A DNA stretch of 48,787 nucleotides from Clostridiaceae bacterium. Its GTDB lineage: Bacteria > Bacillota > Clostridia > Peptostreptococcales > Natronincolaceae. Under the pieces are notes generated by a model, which had not been told where the DNA came from, did no database searches, and worked only from the letters and a program-made list of their open reading frames with translations. Shown piece by piece: positions 41,207 to 48,437 of this stretch. The stretch's first letter is position 1; the number at the start of each line of letters is the position of its first letter. The stretch covers positions 1 to 48,787 of the forward strand of contig JAHDLO010000034.1 in the NCBI GenBank assembly GCA_018432235.1, written 5' to 3'. Made by a program: the position numbers and the translations under genes.

Positions 41207-41674
41207 CTATAAAGTCCCTACCTTATTGCTATCTGAGTTCTTTAAATAATATATGGTTGCTCCACTATTTGCAATAATATGAAATATTACTGAATATATT
41301 ATTGAGCCGTTAATCTCTACAAGATTGCCAGCGATCAGCCCGAATATAAAAGCAAATAATACTTTATTTATCGTTGCATAATTAAATTTAAATCCAAAAT
41401 ATTGAAAATGAGTTATACCAAAACATATAGCAGATAAAAACACTTGCAATGTAACCCCCTTCAGGATGGGTATTGGTACATAAATAGCCCTACTTCCAAC
41501 TAAATAGGTAACTAATGACAGAATAATTCCTCTGAATAATATTTCTTCTCCGATGGGAAAAACAATACAAAATATGGTTATTCCCTTTATATTTTTTTGT
41601 GGTTTGTATCCAGATTTAAGCATGAATGGAATCATTGCAAACAAACTCTTAAAATTTCTTTGCTTTGATGACAA
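41207..41674 (-). CDS. CPBP-family intramembrane protease, N-terminally short
   Basis: 155 residues. The diagnostic EExxxR motif is GEEILFRG, followed by the second-site HFQYFG and the third FHIIAN, all needed for the metal-dependent glutamic-type active site. CPBP proteins are usually 200-300 residues with helices before this motif. Here the frame starts inside the end of the upstream methyltransferase gene (26-bp overlap) and no ribosome site is obvious. The gene may thus be a truncated copy fused to its neighbour. An ATG at 41635 is an alternative start. Confidence 0.7.
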   Translation of the reverse strand: MSSKQRNFKSLFAMIPFMLKSGYKPQKNIKGITIFCIVFPIGEEILFRGIILSLVTYLVGSRAIYVPIPILKGVTLQVFLSAICFGITHFQYFGFKFNYATINKVLFAFIFGLIAGNLVEINGSIIYSVIFHIIANSGATIYYLKNSDSNKVGTL

Positions 41675-42392
41675 ATGATAGCGGAAGCATTTTTGCTTTT
41701 ATTGACCTGCTATCCAAGTTACCTACTGCAGTCATCGTCTCACTGTCTGTTTGTTCAATCATTTGCTCTATAACAAAACCCGCTTTTGCCAATGCATTAA
41801 TATATGTTGAAATCTTCCTATTACACAATGTAATATCAAAACCATCAAGCTGATAGGTAAACCAATTTTCATTAAAATATTCTTTTTCGAATATTAATTT
41901 ATTTTCTTCGACAACTACACAATGATGCAATGGGTGTTTCCAACTAAAAATAAATACACCATCCTTTTTTAAGTAGGATGCTATACGGTTAAATGTTTCC
42001 TGTAAATCTGTAGTCCAACCAATTGCATATATAGAATAAACAAAATCAAAATAATCCTTTGGTATTCCGCATTCTACTTCCATTGGTGCGTTTATCAACT
42101 TTGGTGTATATCCACATTCAGCTAGATACTTATCAGCATTTTCAATCTGCATTGTAGACATGTCTATTCCCCAAAGCTCAGCAGCATCATTATCACCATG
42201 ATATTTTAAAGAGTGACCACTACCACATCCAATTTCTAACATCTTTTTCCCTGAAACATTTCCAAATAATTGTATTTCATCTTCTGTAACAAATTGAACG
42301 CCATATTTTGGAAGAGCAGTTACCCCAAACCAATCGTCCGCAGTATTGTCCCAATAATTTTTATTTGTATCGAGTATATTTTTATTGTCCAT
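41649..42392 (-). CDS. Class I SAM-dependent methyltransferase
   Basis: 247 residues. Motif I MLEIGCGSGHSLKYHG, acidic motif II LWGIDMS and motif IV FDFVYSIYAIGWTTDL identify a Methyltransf_11/25-type enzyme. The acceptor is unknown; the C-terminal half has aromatic residues typical of small-molecule methyltransferases. A possible ribosome site AAGGTGG is rather far (about 14 bases). It overlaps the CPBP gene downstream and has a distal-half palindromic repeat before its start. Confidence 0.87.
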   Translation of the reverse strand: MDNKNILDTNKNYWDNTADDWFGVTALPKYGVQFVTEDEIQLFGNVSGKKMLEIGCGSGHSLKYHGDNDAAELWGIDMSTMQIENADKYLAECGYTPKLINAPMEVECGIPKDYFDFVYSIYAIGWTTDLQETFNRIASYLKKDGVFIFSWKHPLHHCVVVEENKLIFEKEYFNENWFTYQLDGFDITLCNRKISTYINALAKAGFVIEQMIEQTDSETMTAVGNLDSRSIKAKMLPLSFVIKAKKF

Positions 42393-42473
42393 AACTATAA
42401 TCTACCACCTTTCCCAATCTCTCATGAAAATCTCACCCTTGGAGAGTATCTTTACTCCATCAATGTCCTCCAA

Positions 42474-42518
42474 ACGTACCCACCAGCACCTTCCGTAAAC
42501 ACGCCCTTTTGGGTTATT
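42474..42518 (-). repeat. attC-like palindromic repeat, distal half, copy 9
   Basis: ACGTACCCACCAGCACC, then TTCCGTAAACAC and GGGTTATTG are the distal half as found in the complete copies. The proximal half cannot be recognised. It ends six bases before the stop codon of the peptidase gene. Confidence 0.6.
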
Positions 42519-42523
42519 GCCTA

Positions 42524-43186
42524 CTAAAGCGTCTCATCCAACTTCTGAATCTTTGATTTGGAAATTAAATATACATTACCCAAAATGTCGATTTTGTCTC
42601 CCTTTACACGTACCGCGCAATCTTTATTCGACGCATATACATTCATTACTTCTAATAAGGGAGAGAGTTCGCCTTGAATCTGCGTAATATTATTTTCAAG
42701 ATCAAAATGAGACAGGACAGAAAAATCGTCAAGGCCAACGCCGTTGCAAATAGAGTTTATTTCACCTTTATTGCCAGTGTATTTCGAGTGTAACCATTTA
42801 GCAGACATATTTATCGCACCAGCGCTTGTTCCCATCACAACGGCTCTGCTTTTTTTAATCAAATCCGACAATTCATATTCATTCAAAAGACCGTTCTGTT
42901 CAATGGCATTTCCACCCAACAAGAAAATGACCGAAGCATTTTGAATTAATTTTTGAGCCTCTTCCATCTGCACGCCATAATCAATTAAACTATATTTATC
43001 AAACATAATGTTGGCCTGGTCAAGCCACGAGCGTTCTGTAGCACCAACTTCCTTATCTTCATGAAGAAATGGATTTGCGCTAATCATAACAAGCGATTTT
43101 CTATCAGCTATATCCTCATGCAATAACATAACCAACTTCTCAATAAAAACATTGTTAAACCAACCTAAATAATAGTGAGTTTTCAT
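42524..43186 (-). CDS. Peptidase E-like (S51, class I glutamine-amidotransferase fold) protein
   Basis: 220 residues from the ATG at 43186; the GGAGG used for it lies in the longer frame. The nucleophile elbow is VMGTSAGAINMS, preceded by FLLGGNAIEQ, as in dipeptidase E and cyanophycinase relatives. The C-terminal VYLISKSKIQKL strand is usual. Cytoplasmic, likely hydrolysing small peptides or isopeptides. A second S51 protein lies at the right edge of this window, so the family is present twice in the cassette-like region. Confidence 0.85.
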   Translation of the reverse strand: MKTHYYLGWFNNVFIEKLVMLLHEDIADRKSLVMISANPFLHEDKEVGATERSWLDQANIMFDKYSLIDYGVQMEEAQKLIQNASVIFLLGGNAIEQNGLLNEYELSDLIKKSRAVVMGTSAGAINMSAKWLHSKYTGNKGEINSICNGVGLDDFSVLSHFDLENNITQIQGELSPLLEVMNVYASNKDCAVRVKGDKIDILGNVYLISKSKIQKLDETL

Positions 43187-43331
43187 AAATACCTCCATAG
43201 TAAAGTTTATATGATATAAATAATTTGTAGTTCAATCCGGCAGGACGCCGACCCCTTAAACTTGCATTTGAACAGTATAGTGCTATATTATGAAGTAAAC
43301 ACACGATGATTTAAAAGATGAATTAATCCAT

Positions 43332-43371
43332 GAGCCGCCCGCACCTTCCGTAAATACATTGTTATACGGAA
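43332..43371 (-). repeat. attC-like palindromic repeat, distal half, copy 10
   Basis: GCCGCCCGCACCTTCCGTAA, then ATACATTGTTATACGG (GTTATAC at 43361-43367). It is fused directly to a broken nucleotidyltransferase gene. Confidence 0.7.
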
Positions 43372-43473
43372 ATGAACCACTGAACCAAATAATCGTAATT
43401 TAACTACACCGTTTAATTTAGCAATTCTAAGTATGTCCAAACGTTTTTCCATTAAAATATCCACTGTTCTCAA
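43372..43473 (-). pseudogene. N-terminal remnant of an MNT-type nucleotidyltransferase
   Basis: From a TTG start with GAGGTGAG upstream, about 33 residues read LMEKRLDILRIAKLNGV and LRLFGSVV. These are the start of MNT antitoxin-type nucleotidyltransferases up to the first half of the GS-x10-D active-site motif. Homology stops there, and the frame runs into the palindromic repeat, ending at 43288. The remaining roughly 60-100 residues and any HEPN partner are absent. Confidence 0.65.
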
Positions 43474-43556
43474 TTAACTCACCTCTATTTTATTATACCA
43501 TTTTTTACATGTTTATATAATATTTAGACGAATCGTAACATACCTTCAGGTCTGTC

Positions 43557-43646
43557 ATCTAACGTCCCCGTGTTTGCTACGTCCCTGAACCGGACCCACC
43601 TGACCATCCCCCTTGGTGGAGCTGCGCTCCCGGTGAAGGGATGTGA
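43557..43646 (-). repeat. attC-like palindromic repeat, proximal half, copy 11
   Basis: ATCTAAC, a perfect RYYYAAC, then GTCCCCGTGTTTGC, the core CGTCCCTGAACCGGACCC, CTTGGTGGAGCTGCGCTCC and GAAGGGATGTG. The distal half is missing where the toxin-antitoxin locus begins. Confidence 0.75.
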
Positions 43647-43672
43647 CAGAGCAACAAATATTAAGATGTCTA

Positions 43673-43702
43673 TTGTATAATCTGTATTACAAATGTTATA
43701 AT
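43673..43702 (+). promoter_or_regulatory. Promoter of the toxin-antitoxin pair with a possible operator
   Basis: TTGTAT (43673-43678), 18-bp spacer and TATAAT (43697-43702). TTGTA-N10-TACAA (43673-43692) overlaps the -35 region and could be the antitoxin's own operator. A private promoter fits its opposite orientation to the neighbouring genes. Confidence 0.6.
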
Positions 43703-43720
43703 ATATATGAGGTGATAATT

Positions 43721-43945
43721 ATGAAAACAACTAGATTAAGAAAAGTTGGTAACAGTTTTGGTTTTACTATTCCAAAAGAGCTCATGGAAAAATACAATTT
43801 GAATGAAGGTGCTGAACTTCATATTGTTGAACAAAGTGATGGGTTTGTCCTAACTCCTTACGACCCCGAATTCGAAAAATGGACTAATAGCTTTAATAAA
43901 ACTAATAATAAATATAAGAATACTTTAAGGGCATTATCAAAATGA
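43721..43945 (+). CDS. AbrB/MazE-type antitoxin
   Basis: 74 residues from the ATG at 43721, which has GAGGTG six bases upstream; the longer frame has no ribosome site. Swapped-hairpin AbrB DNA-binding motif TTRLRKVGNSFGFTIPKELMEKYNLNEGAELHIVE, followed by a flexible Lys/Asn-rich tail that would wrap the toxin. It overlaps the toxin gene by four bases (ATGA), so the two are translationally coupled. It neutralises Doc and probably represses its own promoter. Confidence 0.9.
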   Translation: MKTTRLRKVGNSFGFTIPKELMEKYNLNEGAELHIVEQSDGFVLTPYDPEFEKWTNSFNKTNNKYKNTLRALSK

Positions 43946-44334
43946 GTAGAATGGTTTTTATTCCGAAAGATGTTATATTATTTTTCCATGGACAACTTAT
44001 TCAGCTTTACGGCGGTAGTCCTGGAATAAGAGATGTATCACTACTTGAATCTGCTCTTGAACAACCAAGAGCAACTTTTGATGGTACATATCTTCATGAT
44101 AATGTTTTTAAAATGGCAGCTGCATATGGTTTTCATATATGCAATAATCATCCTTTTATAGATGGTAACAAAAGAATATCTTTAGTAGCAATGGATATCT
44201 TTCTACAAAGAAATGGATATGAAATAGTTGCTTCTGAAAAAGAAACATATAAAATTATCATGCAATTATCCACTGGTAATTTATCTAAAGATGAATTAAC
44301 TCAATGGCTTGAAATGAATACTGCAATTCTATAA
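43942..44334 (+). CDS. doc: Doc-type (death-on-curing) Fic toxin
   Basis: 130 residues. The Fic loop HPFIDGNKR has the Lys characteristic of Doc kinases instead of the second Gly of AMPylating Fic proteins. SLLESALEQPRATFDGTYL and AAAYGFHICNNH are further Doc signatures. Doc phosphorylates elongation factor Tu and stops translation. Full length and apparently intact. With the AbrB-type antitoxin it forms a complete addiction module, a typical stabilising passenger of large cassette arrays. Confidence 0.92.
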   Translation: MSRMVFIPKDVILFFHGQLIQLYGGSPGIRDVSLLESALEQPRATFDGTYLHDNVFKMAAAYGFHICNNHPFIDGNKRISLVAMDIFLQRNGYEIVASEKETYKIIMQLSTGNLSKDELTQWLEMNTAIL

Positions 44335-44374
44335 CTTCTTGTAAATCAAGGAGTTTACTTTTGAGCAAAATGTC

Positions 44375-44532
44375 ATCTAACGGTCTCATGTTTGCCACGT
44401 CCCTGAACCGGACCCATCTGACCCTTCCCCTTAGGTGGAACTTCGCTCCCGTTGAAGGGATGTGGTGCGCTGACCTTTCCCGAAAACTTGCCCACCAGCA
44501 CCTCCCGTAAACACATTGTATATGGCGTTATC
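44375..44532 (-). repeat. attC-like palindromic repeat, complete copy 12
   Basis: Starts ATCTAAC (44375-44381), includes CATGTTTGCCACG, the core CGTCCCTGAACCGGACCC, GATGTGGTGCGCTGACC, and the distal CCACCAGCACCTCCCGTAA and ACACATTGTATATGGCGTTA. It lies between the Doc gene and the HAD gene, 3' of the latter. Confidence 0.78.
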
Positions 44533-44580
44533 GCTTTGTCTAGCTGTACGCGTAAGGTTAAAGCCAGACATACCTATTTA

Positions 44581-45270
44581 TTACTTCTCAGATTCTCTTT
44601 CTACATATTCAACTATTTCTTTCAAGGATTTTATTGTCCACTCACTTTCTTTTTCTCCATTTCTTTTAATATGAAATGATGTAAAACCTAATACTCTAGC
44701 GCCATCAGCTTCAATATCATAGTCATCAACATAAAGGCTTTCTTCAGCTGACACATTTAATGATTTTAATGCAGTATTATATATTAAAGGGTCTGGTTTC
44801 ATAGCGCCAACTAAATCACTGCAGGTGTAACTATCAATATACTTTCCTAAACCCAAGTTTTCCAAGGAGATTTGAAGAGATGGTGAAGTATCGCTTATAA
44901 TTCCAATTTTGTAGCCTCTAATCTTAAAATATTCCATCACTTCAATAACTTCTTCATATAAATCCCTATCATTATTACACCAAAGTTCTGAAAAAAGCAG
45001 CTCTGCTTTCTCTTTTATAGACTCAAAGACACCTTCATACTTCAGTAATTCTTCATAATATCTTTTCCAAAAATCTTTTTCTTGTTCAATACTCTTTAAT
45101 CCTATTTTGGGATATCCTGCAAGATCGAATAGCACCATCATTTTATCGTAATCTAACTCCAGTTTATTTTTTGACCATTCTTCAACAATTTCTCTATACC
45201 ATTTCATCTTTTCTTTATTCCCATATGTAAGAGTACCATCCCTGTCAAAGAAAATTGCCTTATAATTCAT
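44581..45270 (-). CDS. HAD-family phosphatase (YjjG/phosphoglycolate-phosphatase-like)
   Basis: 229 residues. Motif I FFDRDGTLTYGN, helical C1 cap, motif II GIISDTSPS, motif III Lys in GAMKPDPLIY and motif IV YVDDYDIEADGA. A cytosolic phosphatase for small phospho-metabolites; the natural substrate is not evident. Start ATG with AAAGGGTGAGG upstream. A single-gene unit bounded by palindromic repeats. Confidence 0.9.
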   Translation of the reverse strand: MNYKAIFFDRDGTLTYGNKEKMKWYREIVEEWSKNKLELDYDKMMVLFDLAGYPKIGLKSIEQEKDFWKRYYEELLKYEGVFESIKEKAELLFSELWCNNDRDLYEEVIEVMEYFKIRGYKIGIISDTSPSLQISLENLGLGKYIDSYTCSDLVGAMKPDPLIYNTALKSLNVSAEESLYVDDYDIEADGARVLGFTSFHIKRNGEKESEWTIKSLKEIVEYVERESEK

Positions 45271-45351
45271 AAACCCTCACCCTTTAGTATTGTATATTTT
45301 TTATTTGATTTTCACCACGTCCGAAGCCCGTGCTTACATAGCGATGATTTC

Positions 45352-45512
45352 ATATAACATCTCATCTTCCCAACGTCCCCAAGCCTTACAGGAGGTGCTC
45401 CGAACCTTTGATAGCTCTTATCTTAGATTGAGAGTACCTCCGCCTCGGTTTGGCTTGGGGATGTGTGGAGGGCAACTTTTTGCCCGGAACGAACGGAAAG
45501 ATATTGTTATCA
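45352..45512 (-). repeat. attC-like palindromic repeat, complete but divergent copy 13
   Basis: Starts ATATAAC and ends ATTGTTATC. Its inner boxes differ from all other copies (ATCTTCCC instead of GTGTTTGC), but the partner box has changed with it (GGAAAGAT), so pairing is kept. The middle has CCCCAAGCC (45377-45385) paired with GGCTTGGGG (45452-45460). Confidence 0.65.
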
Positions 45513-45563
45513 CTATCCCAAAACCACTTCTGGTAAAGAATACATAATATTGCATTGTAGATA

Positions 45564-46139
45564 TTAAAACTCACATGAAAGCAATCTTCTTGCAAATATT
45601 CTTGCACCATTTATTGCTGTCTCTGTTTGAAACGATGCTAAATTATCTTCATCTCGAACGGAAAACATTCCTATATAATTCAATTTGGAGTGTACACATA
45701 ATCTCTTAATGCCATTCTCAAATGGACCTGCACCATATTCTGCATCATACCCATGAGTAGCTATTATAGCTACTTTTTTGCCTGCCCATAAAGAACCTTT
45801 AGCACTTCCATAAAATTTATTTAGCCCATAATGCCGGTCAAGTAAAGCTTTCATAGGCGCTGTACAATACCATGAATATATTGGTGTTGCCAAAACAATA
45901 CAGTCACAGGCTATTATACTATCCATAATATCTAAAACATCATCTTGCTGTATACACCCATACTTATCACTGACATTTTGACAAGCATAGCATCCTTTGC
46001 AAGGTAAAATCATTTTCTCTGACAAAGGAATATATGTAACATTGGCTTTATTATCTTCAAGTTCAGATATAAACGGTTTTAGTAATTCAACTGTATTTCC
46101 TTTCAGTCTTGGACTTGCCATCAAAACGCAAAAATTCAT
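45564..46139 (-). CDS. Flavodoxin-fold NAD(P)H-dependent FMN oxidoreductase
   Basis: 191 residues. SPRLKGNTVELLKPF is the phosphate-binding loop of the NADPH-dependent FMN reductase / iron-sulfur flavoprotein family. CKGCYACQNVSDKYGC is a compact cysteine motif as in iron-sulfur flavoproteins, and TPIYSWYCTAPMKALLDRHY is the usual FMN loop. It probably reduces quinones, azo or nitro compounds, or acts in redox defence. Start ATG with AAAGGGAG. A single-gene unit between palindromic repeats. Confidence 0.9.
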   Translation of the reverse strand: MNFCVLMASPRLKGNTVELLKPFISELEDNKANVTYIPLSEKMILPCKGCYACQNVSDKYGCIQQDDVLDIMDSIIACDCIVLATPIYSWYCTAPMKALLDRHYGLNKFYGSAKGSLWAGKKVAIIATHGYDAEYGAGPFENGIKRLCVHSKLNYIGMFSVRDEDNLASFQTETAINGARIFARRLLSCEF

Positions 46140-46270
46140 CTCTATTATCTCCCTTTCAATTCGTGCACTTTATCTTACAATATGTAATGAATATAAACTT
46201 AATGCTTTTCAAACTATCAAACACTTCCGACTCTGCACTTGGTTCGAGAGGATTCATTAAGAACCCATTT

Positions 46271-46423
46271 TGTATAACGTCCCCGTGTTTGCGACGTCCC
46301 TGAGCCGGACCCGCTTGACCTTACTCTCTGGCGGAGCTTCGTTCCCGGCGAATGGATGTGGTGCGCTGACCCTTTCCCGAAAAACGTGCCCGCCCGCATC
46401 TCACGTAAACACAGTGTTATAGG
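46271..46423 (-). repeat. attC-like palindromic repeat, complete copy 14 (best pairing)
   Basis: TGTATAAC and GTTATAGGG form the outer pair; GTGTTTGCG and CGTAAACAC the inner pair, with 6 and 3 unpaired bases between them. It carries the core CGTCCCTGAGCCGGACCC, mini-hairpin GGAGCTTCGTTCC and GTGCCCGCCCGCATC. Reading on the minus strand it starts TATAACACTGTGTTTACG. It lies 3' of the methyltransferase at 46468. Confidence 0.82.
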
Positions 46424-46467
46424 GAGTAGTGATATCTTTTCTAAATAACGCATCAAATTTATATAGG

Positions 46468-47079
46468 CTATTCATATAGCTTTTGCATTTCAATAATTTG
46501 AACATATCCTTCTCTTTTATATCCAACTTGCTCAAAACCATATGCTTGGAAATTATCTTGAATCTCCTTAGGTGAATAAAATTTTACATCCCCTGCTTTT
46601 GACAAACGAACAAATGGGTTGCAAATTGCACGAATAATAAATGGAATATATACTTCTGCTATATACAATCTGCCTCGTTGTTTTAATACACGATTAGCTT
46701 CTCTAGCAAATGCTTTTATATCTGGGAAATGATGATATGCTGCACAAACAGTAATAACATCAAACATTTGATCTTTGAAAAGCATATATTCACAACCATT
46801 TACTTCAAATAACATATCAGGGCATTTCCCCTTAGCATTTTCAATCATTTCTTCTGAAATATCAATACCATACCCTTTAATATCACACTTGCTTGATACC
46901 ATTTGAAGAAATGTACCGTTCCCACAAGCCACATCTAAAATACTATCGTTAGGTTTTATTTTAATCTCCTCTAGTAAAAGCTTTTTAAATTTCTCTGTAA
47001 ATTTACCATCAAATGTATTATCATAGTCTTTTGCTTTTCTGTTATAATTTTCCCTTGATTTTTCATTAAAAGTTTTCAT
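46468..47079 (-). CDS. Class I SAM-dependent methyltransferase (UbiE/Methyltransf_11 type)
   Basis: 203 residues. Motif I ILDVACGNGTFLQMV, motif II YGIDISEEMIENAK and motif IV FDVITVCAAYHHFPDIKAFAREANRVLKQRGRLYIAEVY, the full Methyltransf_11 pattern. No acceptor domain beyond the fold; it could modify a quinone, lipid or xenobiotic. Start ATG with AAGGAG six bases upstream. The second clear methyltransferase of the cassette-like region, not closely similar to the one at 41649. Confidence 0.9.
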   Translation of the reverse strand: MKTFNEKSRENYNRKAKDYDNTFDGKFTEKFKKLLLEEIKIKPNDSILDVACGNGTFLQMVSSKCDIKGYGIDISEEMIENAKGKCPDMLFEVNGCEYMLFKDQMFDVITVCAAYHHFPDIKAFAREANRVLKQRGRLYIAEVYIPFIIRAICNPFVRLSKAGDVKFYSPKEIQDNFQAYGFEQVGYKREGYVQIIEMQKLYE

Positions 47080-47143
47080 TTCTAACTCCTTCCCTATACA
47101 GTTTTTATGATTAATCTTTACTCCATTATTTCAACCGCATTAA

Positions 47144-47281
47144 TCAAAACGTCTCCGTGTCAGTTGCTCTACACCTACTAATTTCAAAAAAATTATATCT
47201 TTCTTTCAATAAAGCATTTAAAAAACATGAAAATTCAATTTTATATGCTACTTGCTCTTCTACTGAGATATAATTATACAT
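47144..47281 (-). CDS. Short frame overlapping the CPBP stop codon, doubtful
   Basis: A 45-residue frame whose ATG overlaps the end of the CPBP gene. It has a charged helical composition (YISVEEQVAYKIEF, LLKERYNFFEIS) that looks coding, but ends by running into the short repeat fragment at 47147. No ribosome site. It may be the N-terminus of a gene cut at a palindromic site, or chance. Confidence 0.25.
   Translation of the reverse strand: MYNYISVEEQVAYKIEFSCFLNALLKERYNFFEISRCRATDTETF
47147..47163 (-). repeat. attC-like palindromic repeat, minimal fragment 15
   Basis: AAAACGTCTCCGTGTCAG is the first 15-17 bases of the element only. It sits exactly where a complete site would be expected, 3' of the CPBP gene. 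Confidence 0.4.
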
Positions 47282-48149
47282 TGCTATTTATGTGTTGATT
47301 TTTTCTTCTTAAAAATAGAACAATACTAATAACTATTGTGTAACCTATAATAGCGGGTACTCCCGACTCAATTCCGAATCTTCCACCAGTTATTAAAATA
47401 TTATTACTATCAATAACATAGTTTATTAGATTTTTAAAATCATCTTGCGGCGCTATCCAAAATATACCGATAATAAGCATATTCCATATAACATGCATTG
47501 TAACCGCATCCCAAATGTTATCATTCAGATAAGTTACCAAAGAGAACATAACACTAACAGTTATTCCTGCTATAAATAATAATATAATATCAATAGAACC
47601 CATCCCTTTGATTAAATGAAACGAAGTAAAAATCATAGATGGTACGATTATAGCAACTTTTTTATTCCATCTACTTTCTACAAGTTTCATAATAAAACCC
47701 CTAAACAAAAATTCTTCTGTAATACCAGCCGTTAGCCCTAGCTTTAAAGCATAAACAATATATAGCATTCTTAAATCACTACTTGCATAACTTATTGTTC
47801 CGTCAGTAAATATAAAATAATACATAATCACAAATGATGGAAGCATAAAGGCAATTATTATCCACAACGATGAAAATTTTGGTTTAGTAATTCTAAAATA
47901 TGACATTTTAAGCTTTAGTACTTTACTTACATAAAGATGCATAAAAAGGTAAAATAATCCAATCTCAAATACACACCTTAATATAACGAAAAAAGTACGT
48001 AAGTTCAATCTCGTTGATAAATATATTGTATCTACTATTACTCCACCTACAAGTTGACTAAGAGCAAATATCAATAATACAATGATAATATGAAAAATAG
48101 TTCTTAGTCCATTTTTATCATTTTCTAAACCTGTTAAGCTTCTCTCCAT
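47274..48149 (-). CDS. CPBP-family intramembrane protease, full length
   Basis: 291 residues, about eight helices. EExxxR is TEEFLFRGFIMKLVESRWNKK; the second motif is IFTSFHLI and the third TMHVIWNMLI. CPBP proteins include CAAX-type prenyl proteases and bacteriocin-immunity proteins; which applies here is not visible. Start ATG with GGGGAG upstream. It is a single-gene unit, intact in contrast to the short CPBP at 41207. Confidence 0.88.
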   Translation of the reverse strand: MERSLTGLENDKNGLRTIFHIIIVLLIFALSQLVGGVIVDTIYLSTRLNLRTFFVILRCVFEIGLFYLFMHLYVSKVLKLKMSYFRITKPKFSSLWIIIAFMLPSFVIMYYFIFTDGTISYASSDLRMLYIVYALKLGLTAGITEEFLFRGFIMKLVESRWNKKVAIIVPSMIFTSFHLIKGMGSIDIILLFIAGITVSVMFSLVTYLNDNIWDAVTMHVIWNMLIIGIFWIAPQDDFKNLINYVIDSNNILITGGRFGIESGVPAIIGYTIVISIVLFLRRKNQHINSNV

Positions 48150-48243
48150 GACTTTATTTCTCCCCTTCTACAATTATTAATGATAGCTATATGATATTCT
48201 CCACTACATATCCTTTAGTTTTCAACACTAGTACTCAGTGTCA

Positions 48244-48390
48244 CCTAACGTCTCCGTATTTGCGACGTCCCTGAACCGGACTACCACTTGACCTTCTCAC
48301 TGGGTGCTCGCACCCAGTGAGAAGGTCAAGTGCGCTGATCTTTACTCAATACGTGCTTCCAGCACCCTTGCACAAGAACATTGTTCTACG
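48244..48390 (-). repeat. attC-like palindromic repeat, complete copy 16 with perfect central hairpin
   Basis: Begins CCTAACGTCTCCGTATTTGC with core CTGAACCGGAC and ends AACATTGTTCTACG. The centre (48285-48332) is a perfect 23-bp inverted repeat with a two-base loop. It lies 3' of the peptidase E-like gene at the window edge. Confidence 0.8.
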
Positions 48391-48437
48391 ATTTATGGTC
48401 TGCACTGCTCCACTACGGAGCCAAAACTGGATTTCAA

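Noticed and set aside
43288..43371. C-terminal part of the open frame after the nucleotidyltransferase start
   Set aside because: These codons are a translation of the palindrome and following non-coding DNA, not of the protein family.
45290..45547. Plus-strand frame across repeat copy 13
   Set aside because: It reads through the palindrome and has no ribosome site; a by-product of the repeat sequence.
41101..48390. CRISPR array as explanation for the repeated sequences
   Set aside because: Repeats are about 100-160 bp, diverged, spaced by whole genes, and no cas genes are present.
35616..48390. Group II intron or classic insertion sequences as the source of the palindromes
   Set aside because: No reverse transcriptase or intact transposase accompanies any copy, and no target duplications were seen. 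The only transposase remnant abuts one half copy.
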